Shown: in pieces, positions 27,217 to 37,704 of the stretch
How the letters are laid out: every line of letters begins with the position of its first letter
How positions within the stretch are numbered: the stretch's first letter is position 1
NCBI RefSeq assembly: GCF_008727775.1
Contig: NZ_CP044232.1
Coordinates: 2,666,001-2,730,000 of the forward strand
Reading direction: 5' to 3'
Source of the DNA: Microbacterium lushaniae
GTDB taxonomy: Bacteria; Actinomycetota; Actinomycetes; Actinomycetales; Microbacteriaceae
DNA length: 64,000 bases
Made by a program: the position numbers and the translations under genes
Notes under the pieces: model-generated
Told to the model about the DNA's origin: nothing
The model's database searches: none
What the model saw: only the letters and a program-made list of their open reading frames with translations

Positions 27217-27283
27217 CGAAACACCACATTCCGCCCGAGACAACGCGCGCCGCGTGATGCCTCAGCCGGGATGTGGTGTCTCG
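27217..27283. repeat. Long-stem intergenic hairpin between the HAD gene and lldD
   Basis: A 17-bp inverted repeat with 15 matches (CGAAACACCACATTCCG at 27217-27233 against CGGGATGTGGTGTCTCG at 27267-27283) encloses a 33-nt loop. It begins 4 nt after the HAD stop and ends 6 nt before the lldD stop, so it probably serves both convergent genes as terminator. Confidence 0.7.
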
Positions 27284-27289
27284 GTTGCC

Positions 27290-28549
27290 TCAGACCTCGG
27301 CCGGGGAGGGCGCGGACTGGCCGAGCGGGACGAGGCGCGCGAGCTGCGTGACGTGCTTCGGCTCCAGCTCGGCGAGTGAGGCGACGCCCAGCAGCGCCAT
27401 CGTGCGCTCGATCTCACTGCGCAGGATCTGGATGGTGCGGTCCACGCCCGCGCGTCCGCCGGCCATGAGCCCGTACAGGTACGCACGGCCGATGAGGGTG
27501 AACTTCGCGCCCAGGGCGATGGATGCGACGATGTCGGCGCCGTTCATGATGCCGGTGTCGATCATGACCGTGGCGTCCTTGCCCACTTCGCGCACGACGT
27601 GGGGCAGGAGGTGGAACGGGATGGGCGCGCGGTCCAGCTGCCGGCCCCCGTGGTTGGACAGGATGATCCCGTCCACCCCGGCGTCGATCAGGCGCACACT
27701 GTCTTCGACGTTCTGCACGCCCTTGATCACGATCTTCCCGGGCCACATCCCCCGGATCACTTCGAGGTCGTCGAAGCTGATGGTGGGGTCCATCGCGGCG
27801 TTGAGCAGGTCGCCGACGGTGCCGCCGGTGTCGGTGAGCGAGGCGAATTCGAGCTTGGGCGTGGTGAGGAAATCGATCCACCACCACGGCCGCGGGATCG
27901 CGTTGACGATCGTCCCGAGGGTCAGCTGCGGCGGGATGGAGAAGCCGTTGCGCTTGTCGCGCAGGCGCGCGCCGGCGATGGGGGTGTCGACGGTGAACAT
28001 GAGGGTGTCGAACCCCGCCTCGCCCGCGCGGCGGACGAGGTCGTAGGAGATGTCGCGCTGGCGCATGACGTACAGCTGGAACCAGTTGCGCCCGTGGGGG
28101 TTGGCCTGCCGCACGCCCTCGATCGAGGTCGTCCCCAGGGTCGAGAGGGTGAACGGGATGCCCGCGGCCGCCGCCGCCGAGGCTCCCGCCGTCTCCCCCT
28201 CGGTCTGCATGAGGCGCGTGAACCCGGTGGGCGCGATGCCGAACGGCAGAGCACTGGGCCCGCCCAGGATCGTGGTGGAGGTGTCGACGTGTTCGGCCGG
28301 GCGCAGCACGCTCGGGTGGAACTCGATGTCTTCGAACGCCTGCCGGGCGCGGGCCAGCGACAGTTCGCCCTCCGCGGCGCCGTCGGTGTAGTCGAACGCC
28401 GCCTTGGGGGTGCGCCGCTGCGCGATGCGGCGGAGGTCGGCGATCGTGAGCGCGCCGTCGAGGCGGCGCTTCTTCCCGTTGAGCTCGGGCGCCTTGAACT
28501 TCATCAGCTCGAAGATCTCGACGGGCTTGGGCAGCTGGCGGGTGACCAT
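27290..28549 (-). CDS. lldD: FMN-dependent alpha-hydroxy-acid dehydrogenase (L-lactate dehydrogenase type)
   Basis: A 419-residue flavoenzyme expected to oxidise L-lactate or a related 2-hydroxy acid to the keto acid, passing electrons to quinone. The TIM barrel shows [52 protein letters not shown], the FMN/catalytic region [18 protein letters not shown], the catalytic base in [10 protein letters not shown], and [12 protein letters not shown]. The ATG at 28549 follows GAGGAG. It lies 10 bp after the GntR regulator gene and shares its transcript, the usual lldR-lldD pattern. A hairpin follows the stop. Lactate is the most likely substrate by context and family, but glycolate or mandelate relatives are possible. 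Confidence 0.85.
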   Translation of the reverse strand: MVTRQLPKPVEIFELMKFKAPELNGKKRRLDGALTIADLRRIAQRRTPKAAFDYTDGAAEGELSLARARQAFEDIEFHPSVLRPAEHVDTSTTILGGPSALPFGIAPTGFTRLMQTEGETAGASAAAAAGIPFTLSTLGTTSIEGVRQANPHGRNWFQLYVMRQRDISYDLVRRAGEAGFDTLMFTVDTPIAGARLRDKRNGFSIPPQLTLGTIVNAIPRPWWWIDFLTTPKLEFASLTDTGGTVGDLLNAAMDPTISFDDLEVIRGMWPGKIVIKGVQNVEDSVRLIDAGVDGIILSNHGGRQLDRAPIPFHLLPHVVREVGKDATVMIDTGIMNGADIVASIALGAKFTLIGRAYLYGLMAGGRAGVDRTIQILRSEIERTMALLGVASLAELEPKHVTQLARLVPLGQSAPSPAEV

Positions 28550-28559
28550 GGTTGTCTCC

Positions 28560-29273
28560 TCAGAACGGGTGGGCGAGGCCCGCCTCGTCGTAGTACCGGG
28601 TGATGTGGCCGCAGATGAGGCGGCGCGCCGCCTCGCCGTCGGCGTCGTCGATGGCCGAGACGATCGCGCGATGCTCCGCCCGGAGTCGCTCGGCGGTGCC
28701 GTCCCAGTCGCTCATCGCCGCCGCGCCGGCGAGCACGTACGACTCGATCGCGGTGCGGAGGCCCTCCATCATCGCCGAGGCCACGACGTTGCCGGAGGCC
28801 TCGACGAGGGCGAGGTGGAACCGGGCGTCCAGGGTGAGGAACTCCGCCGGCGCGAGGCCCGGCGCATCCATCGCGTCCAGCACGGCGGCAGCGGATGCGG
28901 TGTCCCTGTGCGGATCGCCGGCCAGGTCCTCCAGCGCCGCGGCCTCCAGGACGACGCGCGTGCGCACGACATCGTCGACGGGGAAACCATTGGCGGCCAC
29001 CTGCAGCCGCAGGATCGCGGATAGGCCACCGCGGGGGGCGGCCACGATCATCGCGCCGGCGCTCGGGCCGGAACCGGTGGCGGTGCGCAGCAGGCCCAGC
29101 ACCTCGAGCACGCGGAGCGCTTCCCGCACGCTCGATCGGCCGACGCCCAGCTGCGTCGCCAGTTCGCGCTCGGGTGCCAGCCGGTCTCCTGGCACCACGC
29201 GTCCCGCCCGCAGCTCGGTCTCGATGTGCTCGAGCACCACCTGCCACGCGCGAGGGGCTGAGCGGTCTGCCAT
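28560..29273 (-). CDS. FadR-type GntR transcriptional regulator
   Basis: A 237-residue regulator. The winged helix-turn-helix covers about residues 8-75 ([30 protein letters not shown], quoted in part: LAPERELA and GRSSVREAL), and the all-helical FCD ligand domain follows ([50 protein letters not shown]), whose histidines bind a metal. It probably controls its own operon with lldD in response to a 2-hydroxy acid. The ATG at 29273 follows AGGAGG and removes 16 non-family residues. A perfect palindrome for a FadR-like protein lies 9 bp upstream. Confidence 0.87.
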   Translation of the reverse strand: MADRSAPRAWQVVLEHIETELRAGRVVPGDRLAPERELATQLGVGRSSVREALRVLEVLGLLRTATGSGPSAGAMIVAAPRGGLSAILRLQVAANGFPVDDVVRTRVVLEAAALEDLAGDPHRDTASAAAVLDAMDAPGLAPAEFLTLDARFHLALVEASGNVVASAMMEGLRTAIESYVLAGAAAMSDWDGTAERLRAEHRAIVSAIDDADGEAARRLICGHITRYYDEAGLAHPF

Positions 29274-29281
29274 GGGACCTC

Positions 29282-29298
29282 CTGTGGTCAGACCACAG
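29282..29298. promoter_or_regulatory. GntR/FadR-type operator
   Basis: CTGTGGT-CAG-ACCACAG is a perfect 7-3-7 palindrome containing TGGTCTGACCA on the minus strand, which fits the FadR-subfamily operator pattern TNGTNNNACNA. It sits 9 bp upstream of the gntR start, next to its ribosome-binding site, so autoregulation is likely. The divergent DUF1295 promoter begins about 30 bp away and could be affected. Confidence 0.75.
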
Positions 29299-29329
29299 TA
29301 CCGGCCTGGGACGGCGCCCACAAGCGGAC

Positions 29330-29335
29330 TAGCCT
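29330..29335 (+). promoter_or_regulatory. Putative leaderless -10 element of the DUF1295 gene
   Basis: TAGCCT lies exactly 6 nt before the GTG at 29342, with no ribosome-binding site. Confidence 0.45.
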
Positions 29336-29341
29336 GAGCGC

Positions 29342-30181
29342 GTGGACCCGCTTCTGATCGTGCTGCTGCTGGCCGCCGCCACGTGCGCGGCGTGCTGGAT
29401 CCTGTCCCTGATCACCAAGGACACCTCCTGGGTCGACCGCATCTGGTCGATCGTTCCGGTCGCGTACGTGTGGATCTTCGCCGTCGCCGCGATCGTGGAC
29501 GGCCGCGACGCGTCGCGCCTGATCCTGATGGCGCTCCTGGTGACGGCGTGGGGCGCGCGTCTGACGTTCAACTTCGCCCGCAAGGGCGGATACACCGGCA
29601 TGGAGGATTACCGCTGGGCGATCCTGCGCTCCCGCATGAGCCCCGCGCAGTTCCAGGCGTTCAATCTGCTGTTCATCGTGCTGTACCAGAACGCGCTGCT
29701 CGTGCTCATCTCGCTTCCCGCGTTCATGGCGTGGCAGCATCCGGCGCGATTGACCGCGTGGGATACGTCGCTGGGCGTGCTGTTCCTCGCCTTCCTCGTC
29801 GGCGAGTTCGTCGCCGACCAGCAGCAGTGGGACTTCCACCAGGCGAAGAAGCGGGCGGGCGGCACGCTGGAGCCGGGGTTCGTCACCACGGGCCTCTTCC
29901 GCTACAGCCGGCACCCCAACTTCTTCTTCGAGCAGGCGCAGTGGTGGGTGTTCTACGCGATCGGCGCGGTCGCCGCCGCCGCGGGCCTGGGCGTCTGGGG
30001 CGGTCTGCTGAACTGGACGATCCTCGGACCGGCACTGCTCACGGTGCTGTTCATCGGGTCGACGATCTTCACGGAGTCGATCAGCGCGTCGAAGTATCCG
30101 GCGTACGCCGACTATCAGCGCCGCACGTCGATGCTCATCCCGCTCCCGCCGCGGCGACCTGCGGTGACGCAGCGCAGCTGA
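29342..30181 (+). CDS. DUF1295 membrane protein (steroid 5-alpha-reductase-like)
   Basis: A 279-residue membrane protein with about seven helices. It carries the C-terminal signature of the steroid 5-alpha-reductase/ICMT-like superfamily: ARKGGYTGMEDYRW, GEFVADQQQWDFHQAKK, TTGLFRYSRHPNFFFEQAQWWVFY, and a terminal SKYPAYADYQRRTSMLIP. The SRHPNFF segment is the cofactor-binding core in better-studied relatives. Biological substrates of bacterial DUF1295 proteins are unknown. It is divergent from the GntR-lldD operon and converges with galE at a 3-bp gap. The GTG start is supported by a -10-like hexamer 6 nt upstream. Confidence 0.82.
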   Translation: MDPLLIVLLLAAATCAACWILSLITKDTSWVDRIWSIVPVAYVWIFAVAAIVDGRDASRLILMALLVTAWGARLTFNFARKGGYTGMEDYRWAILRSRMSPAQFQAFNLLFIVLYQNALLVLISLPAFMAWQHPARLTAWDTSLGVLFLAFLVGEFVADQQQWDFHQAKKRAGGTLEPGFVTTGLFRYSRHPNFFFEQAQWWVFYAIGAVAAAAGLGVWGGLLNWTILGPALLTVLFIGSTIFTESISASKYPAYADYQRRTSMLIPLPPRRPAVTQRS

Positions 30182-30184
30182 GCG

Positions 30185-31207
<1,023 letters not shown>

Positions 31208-31213
31208 GAAGCC

Positions 31214-31219
31214 AGCGTA
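31214..31219 (-). promoter_or_regulatory. Putative leaderless -10 element of galE
   Basis: TACGCT on the minus strand, 6 nt before the ATG at 31207. No ribosome-binding site is visible. Confidence 0.45.
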
Positions 31220-31248
31220 TCCGCCCGAGGGCAGCAGGTCAGGCGTGC

Positions 31249-31854
31249 TCAGCGCCCGTCGAGGCGACCGCCCGATTCGCGCAGATAGCACACCCCGCAC
31301 ATCGACTCGTACGTCACGACTCCGGTCGTGGCGCCTTCGTCGATGGCGACCTGGTCGCCGTGGAACACGAACCGGCCGTCCACGAGCCGCGCGTTGAAGA
31401 TCGCCTTCCGCCCGCATCGGCAGATCGTCTTGAGCTCTTCCAGGCTGTGCGCGACCTCCAGGAGCCGGCGCGAACCGGGGAAGGCTTCGGTGCGGAAGTC
31501 GGTGCGGATCCCGTATGCGATCACGGGGATGTCATCCAGCACCGCCACGCGCAGCAGATCGTCGATCTGCCCGGGGGTGAGGAACTGCGCCTCGTCCACG
31601 AGCAGGCACGCGATCGCGCGGTCACCGGCTGCCGCAGCGAACGCTGCGCGGGCGTCGTCGTGCGGCCCGATCAGGAAATCTACCCCGCGCGACACACCGA
31701 GCCGGCTCTCGATCCGCTCGGCGCCCTTGGTGTCGATCACGGGCTTGGCCAGCAGCACCTGCTGACCGCGCTCCTCGTAGTTGTACGCCGCCTGCAGAAG
31801 CCCCGTCGACTTGCCGGAGTTCATCGCGCCGTAGCGGAAGTACAGCTTCGCCAT
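31249..31854 (-). CDS. tdk: Thymidine kinase
   Basis: A 201-residue type II (TK1-like) thymidine kinase that salvages thymidine to dTMP. Visible are the P-loop YGAMNSGKSTGLLQ, the lasso-adjacent QFLTPGQIDDL with LLVDEAQFL, and zinc-binding cysteine pairs in CRCGRK and CGVCYL. The length is typical. It starts 8 bp after the mqo stop without a good ribosome-binding site, so it probably depends on mqo transcription and translational re-initiation. Many relatives in this family also carry tdk as a single salvage gene. The functional link with mqo is unclear. Confidence 0.94.
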   Translation of the reverse strand: MAKLYFRYGAMNSGKSTGLLQAAYNYEERGQQVLLAKPVIDTKGAERIESRLGVSRGVDFLIGPHDDARAAFAAAAGDRAIACLLVDEAQFLTPGQIDDLLRVAVLDDIPVIAYGIRTDFRTEAFPGSRRLLEVAHSLEELKTICRCGRKAIFNARLVDGRFVFHGDQVAIDEGATTGVVTYESMCGVCYLRESGGRLDGR

Positions 31855-31862
31855 GCGCGGCT

Positions 31863-33338
31863 CTAGGCCGTGAGCGCCAGGACCTGGGCGGTCTCGCCGG
31901 TGATCTCGCGCGCCACCTCGGGCCGCGGGTTGAGCGTCTCACCGTAGCTCGGGATGAGCTCCTTGAGCCGCCCCTCCCATTCCGGCATGCGCTCGGGGAA
32001 GCAGGTCTTGAGCAGTCCGAGCATGATCGACACGGCTGTGGACGCGCCGGGGGATGCGCCGAGGAGCCCGGCGATCGAGCCATCCTCGGCCGTCACCACC
32101 TCGGTGCCGAACTGCAGGACGCCGCCCTTCTTGGGGTCGCGCTTCATCACCTGCGCGCGCTGTCCGGCGTTCAGCAGCTCCCAGTCCTCGTCCTTGGCGG
32201 TGGGCATGAAGGTGCGGAGGCTGTCGACCTTCTTGGAGTGGTTCTTCAGCAACTCGCCGACGAGGTAACGCAGGAGGCTCGGGTTGTCGATCGCGACCTT
32301 CAGCATGGGCCAGAGGTTGTGCGCGCGCACCTGCGTCACGATGTCGAGCACCGAGCCGTTCTTGAGGAACTTCGGGCTGAAGGTCGCGAACGGACCGAAC
32401 AGCAGTGAGGTCTCGCCATCCACGACGCGCGTGTCCAGGTGCGGCACCGACATGGGCGGTGCGCCCACCGATGCCTGCGAGTACACCTTCGCGCGGTGCT
32501 GCGCGACGATGGCGGGGTTGGAGGTCTTCAGCCACTGCCCGCCGATCGGGAAGACGCCGTAGCCCTTGATCTCGGGGATGCCCGAGCGCTGCAGGAGCTT
32601 GAGCGCCCACCCGCCCGCACCGACGAACACGAACTTCGCGCGGATGGTGCCGGGCGTGCGGCCGACCGTCCCGCGGTAGGTGGCCAGCCACGCGCCATCC
32701 TTCTGGCGCTTGAGCTTGCGCACCTCGCAGTTGGTCGCCACCTCGACGCCGGAGTCCTTGAGGTGAGCGAAGAGCTGACGGGTGAGCGCGCCGAAGTCCA
32801 CGTCGGTGCCGGAGGGCACACGGGTGGCGGCGAAGGGCTGGTCGCTCTTGAGGCGCTGCTTCATGAGCAGGGGCGCCCACTGGTGGATGACGCGCGAATC
32901 CTCGCTGTACTCGATGCCGGCGAACAGCGGCTCCTTCTTGAGCACCTCATACCGCTTGCGGAGGTACTCGACGTCCTTCTCGCCGCGGACGAAGTTCATG
33001 TGCGGCGTGGCGTTGATGAAGGTGGACGGCGCGTCCAGCACGCCCTCCTCGACGAGCGTGGACCACAGCTGCCGGCTCTGCTGGAACTGCTCGTTGATCG
33101 CGATCGCCTTAGCGGGGTCGAGCGTGCCGTCTGGGCCCTGCGGCATGTAGTTCAGCTCGCACAGCGCGGCGTGGCCGGTGCCGGCGTTGTTCCACGCGTT
33201 GGAGCTCTCCATGGCCACGTCGCTCAGGCGCTCGCACACCACGATCTTCCAATCGGGCTGCAGATCCTTCAGCAGCGTCCCGAGGGTCGCGCTCATGATC
33301 CCGCCGCCGATGAGCAGCACGTCGACGTCTTCAGTCAC
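31863..33338 (-). CDS. mqo: Malate:quinone oxidoreductase
   Basis: A 491-residue peripheral membrane flavoprotein that oxidises malate to oxaloacetate and reduces quinone, in place of or beside NAD-malate dehydrogenase. The N-terminal FAD motif is DVLLIGGGIMSATLGTLL. It is followed by WNNAGTGHAALCELNYMP, HMNFVRGEKDVEYLRKRYE, FGPFATFSPKFLKNGS and a C-terminal LLGASPGASTAVSIML. The GTG at 33338 has TAGAAT 6 nt upstream, an almost ideal -10 element for a leaderless transcript. Two palindromes lie just upstream and overlap the expected -35 region, so expression is probably controlled there. tdk follows after 8 bp. Confidence 0.95.
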   Translation of the reverse strand: MTEDVDVLLIGGGIMSATLGTLLKDLQPDWKIVVCERLSDVAMESSNAWNNAGTGHAALCELNYMPQGPDGTLDPAKAIAINEQFQQSRQLWSTLVEEGVLDAPSTFINATPHMNFVRGEKDVEYLRKRYEVLKKEPLFAGIEYSEDSRVIHQWAPLLMKQRLKSDQPFAATRVPSGTDVDFGALTRQLFAHLKDSGVEVATNCEVRKLKRQKDGAWLATYRGTVGRTPGTIRAKFVFVGAGGWALKLLQRSGIPEIKGYGVFPIGGQWLKTSNPAIVAQHRAKVYSQASVGAPPMSVPHLDTRVVDGETSLLFGPFATFSPKFLKNGSVLDIVTQVRAHNLWPMLKVAIDNPSLLRYLVGELLKNHSKKVDSLRTFMPTAKDEDWELLNAGQRAQVMKRDPKKGGVLQFGTEVVTAEDGSIAGLLGASPGASTAVSIMLGLLKTCFPERMPEWEGRLKELIPSYGETLNPRPEVAREITGETAQVLALTA

Positions 33339-33344
33339 CCGACA

Positions 33345-33350
33345 ATTCTA
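33345..33350 (-). promoter_or_regulatory. Putative leaderless -10 element of mqo
   Basis: TAGAAT on the minus strand, exactly 6 nt before the GTG at 33338. This is the best -10 match of the leaderless set in the window. Confidence 0.55.
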
Positions 33351-33368
33351 GGCGGGCACGTCCTGCTC

Positions 33369-33405
33369 TCTCGACATCGAGATATCCGGACCGCTCGACG
33401 TCGAG
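33369..33405. promoter_or_regulatory. Twin palindromes upstream of mqo
   Basis: TCTCGA-CA-TCGAGA at 33369-33382 and CTCGACGTCGAG at 33394-33405 are two copies of one palindrome with centres 24 bp apart. The first overlaps the expected -35 position of the mqo promoter. Two similar sites about two helical turns apart suggest cooperative binding by a dimeric regulator. I cannot name the regulator. Confidence 0.65.
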
Positions 33406-33421
33406 AGAACGCTCCCCCGTG

Positions 33422-34743
<1,322 letters not shown>

Positions 34744-34778
34744 GACCGAGGCGGCGCGGGCGTGGATGGCGGCGGACG

Positions 34779-36065
34779 TCAGCGGCCGGTGCCGGCGTAG
34801 ACCGTCGCCTCGACGTCGCCGTCCAGGCCGTACGCGGTGTGCACGGCGCGCGCGGCCTCGGCCAGGTCATCGCCGCGGAGCACGACGGAGATGCGGATCT
34901 CGGACGTGGAGATCATCTCGATGTTGATGCCGGCCACGCTCAGCGCCTCGAACAGGGTCGCCGAGACGCCCGAGTGCGTGCGCATGCCCGCGCCCACGAC
35001 GGAGAGCTTGCCGATCTGGTCGTCGTGCACGAGGCTTTCGAATCCGACCTCGGGCTGGTCCGCGGCGAGGGCGCGCAGCGCGGTCGCCGCATCCGTCTTG
35101 GGCAGGGTGAAGGAGATGTCGGTGCGGCCGGTCGCCGCTGCCGAGACGTTCTGCACGATCATGTCGACGTTCGCGCCGGATTTGGCGATGATCTTGAAGA
35201 TCTCCGCGGCCTTGCCGGGGACATCGGGTACGCCGATCACGGTGATCTTCGCCTGGCTGAGGTCGGTGGCGACGCCGGCGACGATGGGCTCTTCCATCTG
35301 GACTCCCTCGGGGATCATGCTGGACGTGCGGGAGCGGTCGAGCACCCACGTGCCCTCGCTCGAGCTGAATGTGGACCGGGCGTGGATCAGCACGCCATGG
35401 CGGCGTGCATACTCGACGGCGCGGATGTAGAGGACCTTCGCGCCGTTCGCGGCGAGCTCCAGCATCTCCTCGCTGGAGATGCGGTCGAGCTTCCGTGCCC
35501 GCGGTACCACGCGCGGGTCTGCGGTGAAGATGCCGTCGACGTCGCTGTAGATCTCGCACACGTCGGCGTTCAGCGCCGCCGCGAGGGCGACGGCGGTCGT
35601 GTCCGATCCGCCACGGCCGAGCGTGGTGATGTCGCGCGTGTCGCGGTTGAATCCCTGGAAGCCGGCGACGATGACGATCGCGCCGTCGTCGAGGGCTTCG
35701 CGCAGCCGCACCGGAGTGACGTCGACGATGCGGGCGGCCCCGTGGGTGGCATCCGTGATCATGCCCGCCTGGCTGCCCGTGAACGAGCGCGCTTCGAACC
35801 CCATCGAGTGGATCGCCATGGCCAGGAGGGCCATGGCGATGCGCTCTCCGCTGGAGAGCAGCATGTCCAGCTCCCGCGGCGCGGGGATCGGTGCCACCTT
35901 CCCCGCCAGCTCGAGCAGCTCGTCGGTCGTGTCGCCCATGGCGCTCACGGCCACGACGACCTCATGGCCGGCTCGGCGGGTGTCGACGATGCGTTTGGCG
36001 ACGCGCTTGATGCTCTCGGCGTCGGCGACCGACGAACCGCCGTATTTCTGGACGATCAGCGCCAC
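34779..36065 (-). CDS. lysC: Aspartate kinase
   Basis: A 428-residue aspartokinase, the first step of the lysine/threonine/methionine pathway. It shows [19 protein letters not shown] at the N-terminus, [11 protein letters not shown], the [21 protein letters not shown] catalytic loop (quoted in part: TTLGRGGSD), and [15 protein letters not shown]. Two C-terminal ACT domains follow (about 265-330 and 345-420), the usual site of concerted lysine-plus-threonine inhibition. The GTG at 36065 follows GGGAG. Actinobacterial lysC often has an internal start making a separate regulatory subunit; the [11 protein letters not shown] region would be the place. A large hairpin follows the stop. Confidence 0.95.
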   Translation of the reverse strand: MALIVQKYGGSSVADAESIKRVAKRIVDTRRAGHEVVVAVSAMGDTTDELLELAGKVAPIPAPRELDMLLSSGERIAMALLAMAIHSMGFEARSFTGSQAGMITDATHGAARIVDVTPVRLREALDDGAIVIVAGFQGFNRDTRDITTLGRGGSDTTAVALAAALNADVCEIYSDVDGIFTADPRVVPRARKLDRISSEEMLELAANGAKVLYIRAVEYARRHGVLIHARSTFSSSEGTWVLDRSRTSSMIPEGVQMEEPIVAGVATDLSQAKITVIGVPDVPGKAAEIFKIIAKSGANVDMIVQNVSAAATGRTDISFTLPKTDAATALRALAADQPEVGFESLVHDDQIGKLSVVGAGMRTHSGVSATLFEALSVAGINIEMISTSEIRISVVLRGDDLAEAARAVHTAYGLDGDVEATVYAGTGR

Positions 36066-36182
36066 GTTGGAACTCCCGGGATGCGTCGCCGGCGTGCCTC
36101 CGGCGAGTGACGGCGCGTTGCGCGCCCGACGCACCATCTTACGGAGGTGCGGATACCGGGACCGACATGCGGCGGTGCCGGG

Positions 36183-37114
36183 TCAGCCCGGCGCCACAGC
36201 GGGAGGCCCACCGGAGCGCCGGCGCACCCGGGTCGTCCCGCCGGTTGCGGCGAGCCAGCATCCCAGGATCACGAGCGGGAACCCGGCCATCACCCCCAGG
36301 TCAGCGGCTCACCGAGGATGAGGACACCCAGCGCGATCGCGATCACCGGGTTGACGTACGTGAACAGCGGCGCGCGCGCCGGACCGACCTCTTTGATGAG
36401 CGCGAAGAACGCCAGCAACGCGACCGCGGTGCACAGCACCGTCAGCGCGACGATCGACGCGACGCTGGTGGGAGTGGGCACGGTGCGCTGGGTGAGCAGG
36501 GCCGCCGGCAGGTAGCCGACGCCCACCAGCAGCAGCGACAGCGTGACGGTGCCCAGCGGCGGTACGTGACGCAGACGCGTGGTCACCACGAACGGCGCGA
36601 TCGAGTAGCACACAGCAACGAGGAGCACCTCCCCCGCCGCGATCAGGCCGCCGACGCCGGCGGACTGATCCAGGCCCGGGCCGGCCACGATCACCGCCAC
36701 CCCGGCGAATCCGACGGCGAGCCCGACCACCCGCGCGGGTCGCAGCGCGCTGCGGTCGCCCCCGGCGAACGCGATGAGGGCGGCGAACAGCGGGACCGTC
36801 GCCACGAGCAGGCCGGTCAACCCCGACGACAGCGTGAGTTCGGCATGACTGAGCAGAAGGAAGGGTCCCGCCATCTCGAGGAGCCCGAAGAGGAGGACCC
36901 ACGGCCATGCGCGCCACGCCTCGCGCAGCGCACCGCGGCGCAGCGCGAACGGGAGGAGGATGATGGCCGCGCCGAGTGTGCGGATGCACACGACCGCCGG
37001 TGGCGAGAAGGAATCGACCGCCTGCTTGATGAACAGGTAGGGCATCCCCCACAGCACCGCCATCGTGGCGAACAGCAGCCAGCCGCGCGGGGTGAACCGC
37101 GCGGCTGCGTTCAC
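36183..37114 (-). CDS. EamA/DMT-family transporter, apparent frameshift near the 3' end
   Basis: A ten-helix drug/metabolite transporter made of two EamA repeats. The uninterrupted frame runs from the GTG at 37114 to a TGA at 36290 (274 residues) and stops at LGEPLTWG, just where the last helix should begin. The missing end is present in the -1 frame: [17 protein letters not shown], ending at 36183. Adding one G to the GGGGG run (36297-36293 on the minus strand) joins the two parts into 310 residues with [14 protein letters not shown], a normal EamA end. The GTG start overlaps the recR stop by 4 bp. Substrate unknown; amino acid or metabolite efflux is usual for the family. Without the last helix the protein would probably not fold. 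Confidence 0.8.
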
Positions 37115-37704
37115 AGGGTGCGACGGCCCTCGAACGCGCGGCCGAGGGTCACCTCATCCGCGTATTCGAGGTCACCACCGACGGGCAGGCCTGATGCCAG
37201 ACGGGTGACGCGGATCTCGAGGGTGTGCAGCAGGCGGCTGAGGTAGGTCGCAGTCGCCTCGCCCTCGAGGTTGGGGTTGGTGGCGAGGATGACCTCCTGC
37301 ACCTTCCCGTCGGCCAGGCGCTGCATGAGCTGGGTGATGCGCAGGTCGTCGGGACCGACGCCGGCGATGGGGCTGATCGCCCCGCCCAGCACGTGGTACA
37401 GCCCGCGGAACTCGCGCGTGCGCTCGATGGCTGCGACGTCCTTGGCGTCTTCGACGACGCAGATGAGGGTCTCGTTGCGGCGCGGATCGCGGCAGATCGA
37501 GCAGCGATCCTGCTCGGACACGTTGCCGCACACTTCGCAGAACCGCACCTTCTCGCGCACTTCGGCGAGCAGACGGGCCAGGTGCGACACGTCGAAGGAC
37601 GGCGACTGGAGGATGTGGAACGTGATCCGCTGCGCCGACTTCGGGCCGATGCCCGGCAGCCGGCCGAATTCGTCGATGAGGTCTTGCACGATGCCGTCGT
37701 ACAT
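37111..37704 (-). CDS. recR: Recombination mediator protein
   Basis: A 197-residue RecR. With RecO and RecF it loads RecA on gapped DNA. The helix-hairpin-helix is at the N-terminus ([19 protein letters not shown]), the four-cysteine zinc finger is [18 protein letters not shown], and the TOPRIM domain contains [15 protein letters not shown] and [16 protein letters not shown]. The length is normal. The ATG overlaps the dnaX stop by 1 bp (TGATG), the classic dnaX-recR coupling. The EamA gene overlaps its stop by 4 bp. Confidence 0.96.
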   Translation of the reverse strand: MYDGIVQDLIDEFGRLPGIGPKSAQRITFHILQSPSFDVSHLARLLAEVREKVRFCEVCGNVSEQDRCSICRDPRRNETLICVVEDAKDVAAIERTREFRGLYHVLGGAISPIAGVGPDDLRITQLMQRLADGKVQEVILATNPNLEGEATATYLSRLLHTLEIRVTRLASGLPVGGDLEYADEVTLGRAFEGRRTL

